A DNA stretch of 64,000 nt, taken from Nonomuraea pusilla (GTDB lineage: Bacteria; Actinomycetota; Actinomycetes; Streptosporangiales; Streptosporangiaceae). Each line of letters begins with the position of its first letter. Positions within the stretch are counted from its first letter, which is position 1. A program made the position numbers and the translations under genes. Below are positions 32,617 through 40,634 of this stretch, in pieces. Under the pieces are notes generated by a model. It was not told the DNA's origin, did no database searches, and was given only the letters and a program-made list of their open reading frames with translations. Where the stretch lies: contig NZ_FOBF01000004.1 in the NCBI RefSeq assembly GCF_900109355.1, forward strand, positions 496,001 to 560,000. Reading direction: 5' to 3'.

Positions 32617-34326
32617 TCAGGGGAGCCGGGCGATGGAGAAGTCGTCGAAGTAGGCCCACGACCGGGCGTTCGGCGGGCTCTCCACGTGCAGCCCGAACCG
32701 CGGCCGGCCGGTGGCCTTGGCCGCGTCGGTGTCGGCGTACTCGGCGACCCGCTCGTCGCCGACCCACAGCCCCAGCCGCACCTCGCCGTCGCCGCGCGCG
32801 CACGTCACGCGCAGCGGGACGTTCTCCTTCTTGAATCCGGGGACGGCGACGTCGGGGGTGACGTCGGACCACACGCCCCCGACCACCTTGACGATCTTCG
32901 CGTCGCCGAGCCCCCGGACCTCCAGGACGTAGAAGAAGTCGTTCTCGTCGCTGTCGTCGGAGGAGTACTCGCAGTAGACGCCGTTCCAGCCTCCCGGATG
33001 CGCCGGGCGGAGGTCGAGCTTGACCGACACCAGGGAGTCGTCGGGAAGGACGGCGTTGACCGGAGCCTGCGCCCATCGGTGGGTCGTGGAGCTGTCGGTG
33101 GCCATCGTGTAGCGGCCGTCGCCGGTGTAGCCGCGGGAGCTCTCGACGCCGGTGAAGTCGTTGACCCAGCCGGAGCCGTCCGCGGCGAACTGGTCCTCGT
33201 ACACGACGTCGTCGCCCGCCGGGGGCCGGTCGGGCAGCAGGCGGAGCCCCAGCGTCGCCGCCACCACCAGCGCGACCGCGCCCGCTCCGGCGGCCGCGCC
33301 GATGCCCAGGTCGGCCAGACGCGCCCGTAACGGGCCGCGGGGCCGGGCGGGCGGGGGCGGGCCCGCCGGCGTGGACGCGATGGACGACAGGTCGAGCCGC
33401 AGCGTGCCCGCCACGTCGGCGGTGTCGACGTCGGGCCGCCGCACCAGCGTGGCGAGCAGTTCCTGCGCCGTGGGGCGGGCGGCGGGGTCCTTGCTCAGCG
33501 CCGCCTGGACGACCGGGCGCAGCCCCGCCTCGACCCGGCTCAGGTCGGGCTCGTCGTGCATGACCCGGTAGAACGCCTGCTGTACCGTCCTCGACGCGAA
33601 CGGCGAGACCCCGGTGGCGGCGGCCACCACCACGCACCCCCAGGCGAAGACGTCGGCGGGCGGGCCCGCCCGCTCGCCCGACAGCAGCTCGGGGGCCATG
33701 TACTCGGGCGTGCCCAGGACCGCGCCGGTGGCCGTCTGCCCGTCGCCCGCGTCGAGGGCGCGGGCGATGCCGAAGTCGATGACGCGGGGGCCGAGCGGAG
33801 AGAGCAGCACGTTGCCGGGTTTCAGGTCGCGGTGGACGATGCCCGCGCCGTGGATCGCGGTCAGCGCGGTGGCCACGCCGACGGCCAGGGCCTCGACGTT
33901 GGAGCCCGCGAGCGCGCCGTTCTCCCGCAGGACCCGGCCCAGGTCGGGACCGGCGACGTACTCGGTCACCACCCACAGCGGGTCGCCCTCCAGCCGGGCG
34001 TCGAGCACCGGCGCCGTGCAGAACCTGTGCACCCGGCGCGCGGCGGCGACCTCCTGGCGGAACCGCACGACGAACTCGGGGTCGCCCGCCAGATGCGGGT
34101 TGATCACCTTGATCGCGACGGGCCCTGAGGGTCCTTCAGCGAGGTAGACGGTGCCCATGCCGCCTCTGCCCAGCCGGCTCGCGACGCGGTACGGGCCGAG
34201 CTGGAGAGGGTCGTCGGGACCGAGGCCGGGGACGTGGGCGTCACTGTGGGGAGCACTGTGGGGAGCACTGTGGGGGGCGCTGGGGGAGGCACCGTGGGGA
34301 GCGCTGCGGGGGGCGCCGTGGGCCAT
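32617..34326 (-). CDS. Transmembrane serine/threonine kinase with extracellular jelly-roll domain
   Basis: 569-residue Hanks-type receptor kinase. Kinase domain (residues about 45-300): GRGGMGTVYLAE, VAIKVINP, HRDLKPGNVLL, DFGIA, GTPEYMAPE are all intact. A single transmembrane helix (GAAAGAGAVALVVAATLGLR, near residue 365) follows a Pro-rich linker. The outside part (about 390-569) has the strand pattern of a concanavalin A-like/LamG fold: YEDQFAADGSGWVNDFTG, DGRYTM, YVLEVRG and the closing WAYFDDFSIARLP. It may sense a carbohydrate. The extreme N-terminus carries SAPHSAPHSAPHS repeats. ATG at 34324-34326 is used; the ribosome site GGAAGG is close. Confidence 0.92.
   Translation of the reverse strand: MAHGAPRSAPHGASPSAPHSAPHSAPHSDAHVPGLGPDDPLQLGPYRVASRLGRGGMGTVYLAEGPSGPVAIKVINPHLAGDPEFVVRFRQEVAAARRVHRFCTAPVLDARLEGDPLWVVTEYVAGPDLGRVLRENGALAGSNVEALAVGVATALTAIHGAGIVHRDLKPGNVLLSPLGPRVIDFGIARALDAGDGQTATGAVLGTPEYMAPELLSGERAGPPADVFAWGCVVVAAATGVSPFASRTVQQAFYRVMHDEPDLSRVEAGLRPVVQAALSKDPAARPTAQELLATLVRRPDVDTADVAGTLRLDLSSIASTPAGPPPPARPRGPLRARLADLGIGAAAGAGAVALVVAATLGLRLLPDRPPAGDDVVYEDQFAADGSGWVNDFTGVESSRGYTGDGRYTMATDSSTTHRWAQAPVNAVLPDDSLVSVKLDLRPAHPGGWNGVYCEYSSDDSDENDFFYVLEVRGLGDAKIVKVVGGVWSDVTPDVAVPGFKKENVPLRVTCARGDGEVRLGLWVGDERVAEYADTDAAKATGRPRFGLHVESPPNARSWAYFDDFSIARLP
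34235..34322. repeat. 12-bp repeat at the 5' end of the receptor kinase gene
   Basis: ACTGTGGGGAGC is repeated about three times (34243-34275) with degenerate copies to 34322, encoding SAPH units before the kinase domain. Confidence 0.7.
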
Positions 34327-34461
34327 CACCTTCCCGATCTTAACGAGCACCGGGCACGGCCGGGCGCCCGTCCGCCGGGCCCGGCGCCCCGCGGCGGCGG
34401 CGGACTCGCCGCCGCTGACCGGACGTTGTAGTCTTCGCGCACGTAGCGGGCGGGAGGTGGG

Positions 34462-35769
34462 ATGTCGCGGATCGTCTTCGTGGGGCTGAGCCAGGTCGAG
34501 CTGACCCGCAGGGTCGTCTCCGACCTCCTGCTCACCCCGTCGCTGCGCGGCGAGCTGGAGATCGTGCTGCACGACGCCGACGGGGGGCTGCTCGCCACGG
34601 GCGAGGCGCTGGTGCGCGCGCTCGACGCCGAGGCGGGCGCGCGGGCGGCGATCACGGTGGCGCCCGACCGGCGGCGCGCGCTCGACGGCGCCGACTTCGT
34701 GGTCAGCTACCTCGACGTGGGCGGCTTCGAGGCGACGCTGCGCGACTTCGAGATCCCGCACCGGTACGGCCTGCGCCAGACGATCGGCGACACCATCGGC
34801 ATCGGCGGCATCTTCCGCGGGCTGCGCACGATCCCGTTCTTCGTGGAGCTGGGCCGCGAGATGGCCGAGCTGTGCCCCGACGCCTGGCTGCTGAACTGCG
34901 GCGACCCGATGGCGATGATCGGCTGGGCGGTGCGCGAGGCCACGGGGTTCGAGCGGTTCGCGGGGGTCTGTCACGCGGTGTGCGACACGCACACGTACCT
35001 GGCGGACCTCGTGGGACGGAGGGTCGACGAGATCGACTTCCTCAGCGCGGGGCTCAACCACCAATCGTTCGTCCTGCGTTTCGAGGCGGAGGGCCGCTCG
35101 CTCTACCCCGAGCTGGACGCCCTCCTGGAGCCGGGGCACGTGCGGGTGGAGATGTACCGCCGCTTCGGCTACTTCCCGACGCAGTCCAGTGAGCACGCCG
35201 CCGAGTACGTCCCGTGGTTCCTGCGCCACCCCGCCGAGACGGCGCGGCTGGGCGTGCAGGTCGAGGAGTACCTGCGCCGCTCCGGCAAGAACCTGCACCT
35301 GTACGAGGAGACCCGCCGCGCCCTGTCGGCGGGGCGTCCGCTGCTGATCCGCTGGCAGCACCAGGAGCCCGCGGCGGCGGCGATGCTCGCCGTGCTGACC
35401 GGCGAGGAGAAGGAGGTCTACGTCAACGTCGCCAACAGGGGCCTGATCACGAACCTGCCGGAGAGCAGCTGCGTGGAGGTGCCCGCCAGGGTCGACGCTG
35501 ACGGCATCCACCCTGTGCCGGTGGGCGAGCTGCCGGTGCAGCTCGTCGCCCTGCACCGCACGTTCCTCAACGTGGTCGAGCTGACCGTGCGCGCCGTGCT
35601 CGACGGCGACCGCAGGCACGTCCACCACGCGGCGATGGTCGATCCGAACACGGCGGCGACGCTGTCGCTGCCCGCGATCGAGGCGCTGTGCGACGAGCTG
35701 ATCGAGGCGCACGCGGGCCTGCTGCCCGCCACGATCACGGGCACGACCGCCGGGACGACCACCGCATGA
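34462..35769 (+). CDS. GH4 family glycosidase (NAD- and Mn-dependent), divergent member
   Basis: 435 residues of the GH4 redox glycosidase family, which oxidises C3 of the sugar with NAD, eliminates the aglycone and re-reduces; cytosolic. Start MSRIVFVGLSQVELTRRVVS is a Rossmann fold with the usual glycine pattern altered. The metal ligands are kept: Cys/His in VCHAVCD and His in GLNHQSFVL; FPTQSSEHAAEYVPWFL is the GH4 active-site block. Unusual are NCGDPMAM (family NxxNPMAM) and CHAV (family CHSV). The ATG follows GGGAGGTGGG. ATGA overlap with the DeoR gene. A paralogue with standard motifs lies at 36550. Confidence 0.88.
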   Translation: MSRIVFVGLSQVELTRRVVSDLLLTPSLRGELEIVLHDADGGLLATGEALVRALDAEAGARAAITVAPDRRRALDGADFVVSYLDVGGFEATLRDFEIPHRYGLRQTIGDTIGIGGIFRGLRTIPFFVELGREMAELCPDAWLLNCGDPMAMIGWAVREATGFERFAGVCHAVCDTHTYLADLVGRRVDEIDFLSAGLNHQSFVLRFEAEGRSLYPELDALLEPGHVRVEMYRRFGYFPTQSSEHAAEYVPWFLRHPAETARLGVQVEEYLRRSGKNLHLYEETRRALSAGRPLLIRWQHQEPAAAAMLAVLTGEEKEVYVNVANRGLITNLPESSCVEVPARVDADGIHPVPVGELPVQLVALHRTFLNVVELTVRAVLDGDRRHVHHAAMVDPNTAATLSLPAIEALCDELIEAHAGLLPATITGTTAGTTTA

Positions 35770-36557
35770 GCGAGTCGATGCCCACCGAGGTGCGGCGGGA
35801 GCGCATGCTCGGCCTGCTGATGGAGCAGGAGTTCGCCCGGGTGGCGGAGCTGGCCGAGGCGTTCGGCGTCTCGACCGTCACCGTGCGGGCCGACCTCGAC
35901 GCGCTGGTGGAGCAGGGGAAGGTCCGCCGCGTGCGGGGCGGCGCGGTGGCGGCGGGGCCGCAGCCCCGCACCGAGCCGTCCTTCGAGCTGTCGCTCGGCA
36001 CGGCGGCCGTGGAGAAGGCGCTCATCGCCAGGGCGGCGGCCCGGCTGGTGAGCTCGGGGGAGAGCGTGCTGCTCGGCGCGGGCACCACCACCGCCGCCGT
36101 GGCGCGGGAGCTGGTGGCGAGGGCCGAGCTGACCGAGGTCACGGTCTTCACCAACGGCCTGCGCACCGCGCTGGAGCTGGAGCCCGCGCTGCCCCGCTTC
36201 GCCGTCGTGGTGACCGGCGGCAGCCTGCGCCGCCAGCAGCACTCGCTGGTCGACCCGCTCGCCACCAGGATCCTGGAGGGCATCAGGGCGGGCACGGTCT
36301 TCCTCGGCTGCGGCGGGGTGCATCCGGAGGCCGGCGTCACCAACGTCAACCTGCCCGACGCCGAGATCAAGCAGCGCATGCTGCGTGCCGCGAGCCGGCG
36401 CGTCGTGGTCGCCGACTCCTCCAAGCTCGGTGTCGTCGAGATGGCGCCGATCTGCGCGCTGTCCGAGGTCGACCTGCTCATCACGGGCGAGTCGGCCGAC
36501 CCCGGCGTGGTGGCGGCGCTGCGTGAGCGTGGCCTGCGGGTCGAGGTCGTCAGCTGA
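35766..36557 (+). CDS. DeoR-family sugar-responsive regulator
   Basis: 263 residues with N-terminal HTH (RRERMLGLLMEQEFARVAEL, FGVSTVTVRADLDALVEQGK, VRRVRGGAV) and a DeoR C-terminal sugar-phosphate sensor domain (SVLLGAGTTTAAVARELV, VVTGGSLRRQQHSL, DSSKLG). DeoR repressors usually respond to phosphorylated sugars, matching the PfkB kinase in this locus. Coupled to the upstream GH4 gene by ATGA; its end overlaps the convergent second GH4 gene by 8 bases. The likely target is the dyad at 38772-38807. Confidence 0.93.
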   Translation: MSESMPTEVRRERMLGLLMEQEFARVAELAEAFGVSTVTVRADLDALVEQGKVRRVRGGAVAAGPQPRTEPSFELSLGTAAVEKALIARAAARLVSSGESVLLGAGTTTAAVARELVARAELTEVTVFTNGLRTALELEPALPRFAVVVTGGSLRRQQHSLVDPLATRILEGIRAGTVFLGCGGVHPEAGVTNVNLPDAEIKQRMLRAASRRVVVADSSKLGVVEMAPICALSEVDLLITGESADPGVVAALRERGLRVEVVS

Positions 36558-37854
36558 CGAGCGTGGCGCGCAGGGGCTCGGGGAGAAGGTCGCCGTGGGC
36601 TCTGGTGAGGTCGTCGCACATCTGCCAGATCTGGTCGAGCGTGAGCGTGGCCGACGCGTTGGGGTCCACCATGACGGCGTGCCGGACGTGCTCGGGCCGC
36701 CCCTCGACGGCGGCGCGCACGGTGAGCTCGTTGACGTTCACGTACGACCGGTTGAGCGCCGCGCACTGCGGCGGGAGCGCCCCGACGCGGGTGGGGCGGA
36801 CGCCCGTGGCGTCCACGGCGCACGGCACCTCGACCACGCAGCCGGGCGGCAGGTTCGAGATCAGGCCGTCGTTGACGACGTTGCCGTAGACGACGCGCGG
36901 CCTGCCGGTGACCATGCTGTGGATGATCTGGGGGGCGTACTCGTCGGTGCCGGCGATCTCCAGTTCGGCGCCGGCGCGCATCGCCTCGCGGGTGCGCTCG
37001 TACTCGCGCACGTTCTCCTCGCTGACGCGCACGTACTCGTCCACCGGCAGGCGCAGGCGGTCGATCTCGCCGTCGTGGCGCAGCAGCCACGGCAGGTACT
37101 CGGCGGAGTGCTCGCTGGTCTCGGTCGGGTAGTGGCCGAGGCGGCGGTACATCTCCATGCGCACCCTGCGGCGCAGCTCGGGCCGCTCGTCCAGGACCTT
37201 GTCGAGCCGCCGGTGAAGGTCCTCGCCGTCGCGTTCGAAGCGCAGCACCCACGCCTGGTGGTTGACGCCTGCGGCGACGTAGGCGACCTCCTCGTACGGC
37301 ACGTCCACCAGGTCGGCCAGGCCGCGCGTGGTCCAGTAGACGGAGTGGCACAGGCCGACGACGTTGCGGACCTTGCCGGCCAGGTACCAGACGTTCATGG
37401 CCATCGGGTTGGTGTAGTTGAGCAGCAGCGCGTCGGGGCAGACCGCCGCCATGTCGGCGGCCAGCGCGTCCAGCACGGGGAAGGTGCGCAGGGCGCGGAA
37501 GACGCCGCCGACGCCGATGGTGTCGGCGATGGTCTGGCGCAGGCCGTACCGGGCGGGGATCTCGAAGTCGGTGACGGTGGCCCGGTGCCCCCCGACCTGG
37601 ATCATGTTGATGACGAAGTCGGCCCCGTCGAGGGCGGCGCGCCTGTCGAGGGTGGCGGTGACGGCGGGCCGGGCGCCGCGCGCCGCGGCGATCCTGCGGG
37701 CGACCGCCTCGGCGACGGCGAGCCGCTCGGGGTCGATGTCGTGCAGCGCGACGGTGATGTCGTGCAGCTCGGGGTGGGCCAGCAGGTCGGCGAGCAGGCC
37801 GTGGGTGAACACGACGCTGCCTGCGCCGACGAAAACGATCTTCGGGTTCTTCAT
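36550..37854 (-). CDS. GH4 family glycosidase, alpha-galactosidase-like
   Basis: 434 residues with all GH4 hallmarks: NAD fold start KIVFVGAGSVVFTHGLLADL, LLNYTNPMAMNVWYL, metal ligands in GLCHSVYWT and AGVNHQAWVL, active-site block HYPTETSEHSAEYLPWLLRH. CHS places it in the alpha-glycosidase side of GH4 (MelA, AglA type) rather than phospho-beta-glucosidases, so it should act on a non-phosphorylated alpha-sugar. ATG at 37852-37854 overlaps the sugar kinase stop (ATGA). The hexosamine or galactose specificity proposed from context is inference. Confidence 0.93.
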   Translation of the reverse strand: MKNPKIVFVGAGSVVFTHGLLADLLAHPELHDITVALHDIDPERLAVAEAVARRIAAARGARPAVTATLDRRAALDGADFVINMIQVGGHRATVTDFEIPARYGLRQTIADTIGVGGVFRALRTFPVLDALAADMAAVCPDALLLNYTNPMAMNVWYLAGKVRNVVGLCHSVYWTTRGLADLVDVPYEEVAYVAAGVNHQAWVLRFERDGEDLHRRLDKVLDERPELRRRVRMEMYRRLGHYPTETSEHSAEYLPWLLRHDGEIDRLRLPVDEYVRVSEENVREYERTREAMRAGAELEIAGTDEYAPQIIHSMVTGRPRVVYGNVVNDGLISNLPPGCVVEVPCAVDATGVRPTRVGALPPQCAALNRSYVNVNELTVRAAVEGRPEHVRHAVMVDPNASATLTLDQIWQMCDDLTRAHGDLLPEPLRATLVS

Positions 37855-38741
37855 GCTGTGACGTCCTCCCAGGTCGGCTGCGCCGCTGTGCCCCCCGCGG
37901 CTCGGGTGGATAGGGTGCCGCAGGCCACGGCGATCTCCAGGCTGCGCCGTACGCCGAGCCCCCTGTGCCGGGCGGCGAGCAGGCCCGCGTTGAAGCTGTC
38001 GCCCGCGCCGACGGTGTCGACGACCCGTGCCTCGCGCGCGGGGACGGACACGAGCTCGCCGCCGTCGATCGTCAGCGCGCCGTCCCGGCCGCACTTGACG
38101 ACGGGCGTGGTGCCGGTGGCGGCGAGCCTGCGGACGGCGGCGGGCAGGTCGTCCTCGCCGGCGAGCCGCAGCGCCTCCCGGTCGTTGGGGAGCAGCAGGC
38201 CGGTCACGGCGAGCAGCTCGTCCAGCCCCTCCCAACGCCCGGACGGGTCGTCGTTGGTGTCGAGCGAGGTGGAGCGCGCCTGCCGGAACAGCGCGGGCAG
38301 GCCGTCGGCCAGTCCCGGCTGCAGGAAGTACGACGAGACGTGCACGTGCGCGGCGTCGCGCAGCAGGCCGGCGGGCACGTCGGCGGTGGTGAGCCGGTCG
38401 AGGCAGCCGGACGCGGTCAGGATCGCCCGGTCGGCGCCGTCGGCGAGCACCACGGTGAGGGCCGTGGGCGCGTCGGGGTCCACCACGCAGGCCGAGACGT
38501 CCACGCCGCGGCGGGTGAGTTCGTCGAGGACGAAGGCGCCGGCCGGGTCGGCGCCCACCCGGCCGACGAAGGCGGTGCGCAGGCCGAGCCTGGCGGCGCC
38601 GCACGCGGTGATCGCCCCGGACCCGCCCAGCACCAGCCGTCCGCTCTCCACCAGCTCCTCGCGCTGGCCGAAGGCCGGCTGCCGGGGCGCCCCGGAGACG
38701 ATCACATCGGGGTTGGCGTCACCGATGACAAGGAGATCCAT
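37851..38741 (-). CDS. PfkB-family carbohydrate kinase
   Basis: 296-residue ribokinase-like sugar kinase. GGSGAITACGAARLGLRTAF is the first family signature region and DTVGAGDSFNAGLLAA the second, with the catalytic Asp. The enzyme presumably phosphorylates the monosaccharide released by the GH4 enzymes, and its product may be the DeoR ligand. First gene of a two-gene minus-strand operon (kinase-GH4) that diverges from the ABC transporter operon. ATG at 38739-38741. Confidence 0.92.
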   Translation of the reverse strand: MDLLVIGDANPDVIVSGAPRQPAFGQREELVESGRLVLGGSGAITACGAARLGLRTAFVGRVGADPAGAFVLDELTRRGVDVSACVVDPDAPTALTVVLADGADRAILTASGCLDRLTTADVPAGLLRDAAHVHVSSYFLQPGLADGLPALFRQARSTSLDTNDDPSGRWEGLDELLAVTGLLLPNDREALRLAGEDDLPAAVRRLAATGTTPVVKCGRDGALTIDGGELVSVPAREARVVDTVGAGDSFNAGLLAARHRGLGVRRSLEIAVACGTLSTRAAGGTAAQPTWEDVTA

Positions 38742-38771
38742 GGGGAGGACGCTCCCAGCACCTTCGTTATC

Positions 38772-38807
38772 TTGTCAATACTTGTGATTCATCGAAGGTA
38801 TTGACAA
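38772..38807. promoter_or_regulatory. Dyad TTGTCAATAC/GTATTGACAA: shared operator of the glycoside locus
   Basis: TTGTCAATAC (38772-38781) and GTATTGACAA (38798-38807) are exact inverted repeats with 16 bases between, midway between the divergent sugar kinase and ABC permease genes. Each arm contains a TTGACA box for its strand, so a bound regulator would cover both -35 elements. Confidence 0.75.
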
Positions 38808-38830
38808 CCTTTCGTAAGTCGCCATGATGG
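38801..38830 (+). promoter_or_regulatory. Promoter of the sugar ABC transporter operon
   Basis: A perfect -35 TTGACA (38801-38806) lies in the right arm of the dyad; 16 bases on is CATGAT (38823-38828), a fair -10. Transcription would start near 38835 and leave a leader of about 50 bases. Confidence 0.55.
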
Positions 38831-38860
38831 CTCCAACGTCCATCGGCAGGTCCGGCAGGT

Positions 38861-38900
38861 GAGGTCGGCATGGTGAAATCGAGGTCGGCATGGTGAATCG
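38861..38900 (+). repeat. 20-bp tandem duplication of the permease start region
   Basis: GAGGTCGGCATGGTGAAATC (38861-38880) is followed directly by GAGGTCGGCATGGTGAATCG (38881-38900). Both copies contain GAGG plus ATG at the same spacing. The first ATG (38870) opens a frame of eight codons that ends at TGA 38894-38896, overlapping the true start at 38890. Confidence 0.85.
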
Positions 38901-39762
38901 CGGTGACGGCAGGCTCGCCGTCGCGTTCCTGGCCCCCGTGCTGATCGGGTTCGCGGTCTTCTACGTGTACCCGTCCTTACGCGGCGCCTGGTACTCCCTG
39001 ACCGACTGGAACCTGCTCTCCGAGCCGCGGTTCGTCGGCCTGGGCAACTACGCCAAGCTCGTCGGCGACCCGCTCTTCTGGAACTCGCTGAAGGTGACCT
39101 TCGGGTACGTCGCGATCACCATCGCCGTCCAGCTGGTCGCCGGGCTCGGCCTGGCCGCGCTGCTCCACCGGCTGACCAGGTCGCTCGTCATCCGGTCGCT
39201 GCTCCTGGTGCCGTGGCTGGTGCCCAGCGTCACCACCGCCCTGCTGTGGATGTGGCTCCTCGACGCCAACCTCGGCTTCCTCAACCACCTGCTGGTGGGA
39301 CTCGGCCTGGACAACCAGGGCTTCCTCACCTCGCCGGACCTCGCGCTGACCAGCGTCGCGGTGATCAACTCCTGGGGCGGCGTCGGGTACACCGCGCTGC
39401 TGCTGTACGCCGGCATGCTGCTGGTGCCGCCCACGGTGTACGAGGCCGCCGCCCTGGACGGCTCGGGCGAGGTGCGGACGTTCTTCCGCATCACGCTCCC
39501 GCTGATGCGGCCCATCCTGGCGTTCGTCCTGGTGGTCACGCTGATCGGGTCGTTCCAGCTGTTCGACACCGTCGCGGTCACGACCAAGGGCGGCCCCGTC
39601 AACGCCACCAGGGTCGTCTACTACTACATCTACGAGCAGGCCTTCACCCACTTCAAGATGGGTTACGCCTCGGCGCTGGCGTTGAGCCTGGTGCTCATCC
39701 TCGGCGTGCTGACCTTCGTCCAGATGCGCCTGCTGCGCGCCTCCACCTCGGACCTCGCATGA
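38890..39762 (+). CDS. Sugar ABC transporter permease (MalF/UgpA type)
   Basis: 290 residues, six transmembrane helices, inner-membrane channel subunit of a CUT1 carbohydrate importer. The EAA loop reads YEAAALDGSGEVRTFFRITL, the contact site for the ATPase. The start MVNRGDGRLAVAFLAPVLIG is in the second copy of a duplicated ribosome-site/ATG block. First gene of the operon permease-permease-binding protein; the ATPase is not encoded nearby, so a shared MsiK-type ATPase is the likely energiser, as usual in actinomycetes. Confidence 0.94.
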   Translation: MVNRGDGRLAVAFLAPVLIGFAVFYVYPSLRGAWYSLTDWNLLSEPRFVGLGNYAKLVGDPLFWNSLKVTFGYVAITIAVQLVAGLGLAALLHRLTRSLVIRSLLLVPWLVPSVTTALLWMWLLDANLGFLNHLLVGLGLDNQGFLTSPDLALTSVAVINSWGGVGYTALLLYAGMLLVPPTVYEAAALDGSGEVRTFFRITLPLMRPILAFVLVVTLIGSFQLFDTVAVTTKGGPVNATRVVYYYIYEQAFTHFKMGYASALALSLVLILGVLTFVQMRLLRASTSDLA

Positions 39763-40631
39763 AACTCGGCCGACTGTTCGCCTGGGCCTGCCTGGTGCTG
39801 GCCATCGTGATCTCCCTGTTCCCGCTCTACTGGATGCTGCGCACCGCGATCACCCCCGGCCGCGAGCTGGCCGTGGACAACGCGGGGCTGCTGCCGCGGC
39901 ACCCGACGCTGTTCAACTTCCAGCGGGTGCTCGGCCTGGCCACCCGCGAGGAGGCCAGGGCGGCCGGAGGCTCCGGCGCCGACCTCGACTTCTTCCGCTA
40001 CCTGGCCAACTCCGTCGTCTACACCGGGCTGATCACCGGTGTGCAGACCGTGCTGTGCGCGATGGCCGGCTACGCCTTCGCCCGCCTGCGCTTCCCCGGG
40101 CGCGACCTGCTGTTCGGGCTCTTCGTCGCGGCGCTGATGGTGCCGCCGATCTTCACGCTGCTGCCCAACTTCGTCCTGGTGAAGGAGCTGGGCTGGCTCG
40201 ACACGTACCAGGGGATGGTCGCGCCGAGCCTGCTGATGACGCCGTTCGCGGTGTTCTTCCTGCGCCAGTTCTTCCTCGGCGTCCCGCGCGAGGTCGAGCA
40301 GGCCGCGCTCATCGACGGGGCGGGCAAGGGGGTCATCTTCTGGCGGGTCGTCCTGCCGATGACCAAGGGCCCGCTGCTCACCCTGGCCCTGACCACCGCG
40401 GTCTGGACCTGGAACGACTACCTGTGGCCGCTGCTCGTCGCGCCGGGGGAGGAGACGCGGGTGCTCACCGCCGCGCTCGGCGTCTTCCTCAAGCAGTCGC
40501 CCAACACCGCGCCCGACTGGACGGGGCTGATGGCCGGTTCCGCCCTGTCCGTGGTGCCCGTCCTGCTGCTGGTGGTCTTCTTCGGCCGCAGGCTCGTGGA
40601 CTCCATCCAGTTCTCCGGCATGAAGGGGTAG
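39759..40631 (+). CDS. Sugar ABC transporter permease (MalG/UgpE type)
   Basis: 290 residues, six transmembrane helices; starts MKLGRLFAWACLVLAIVISL. EAA loop: VEQAALIDGAGKGVIFWRVV. The region between helices 1 and 2 (residues about 45-85, with ATREEARAAGGSGADLDFFR) is longer than in average MalG proteins. ATGA overlap with the first permease. Ends with IQFSGMKG, the standard C-terminus of this family. Confidence 0.94.
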   Translation: MKLGRLFAWACLVLAIVISLFPLYWMLRTAITPGRELAVDNAGLLPRHPTLFNFQRVLGLATREEARAAGGSGADLDFFRYLANSVVYTGLITGVQTVLCAMAGYAFARLRFPGRDLLFGLFVAALMVPPIFTLLPNFVLVKELGWLDTYQGMVAPSLLMTPFAVFFLRQFFLGVPREVEQAALIDGAGKGVIFWRVVLPMTKGPLLTLALTTAVWTWNDYLWPLLVAPGEETRVLTAALGVFLKQSPNTAPDWTGLMAGSALSVVPVLLLVVFFGRRLVDSIQFSGMKG

Positions 40632-40634
40632 AGC

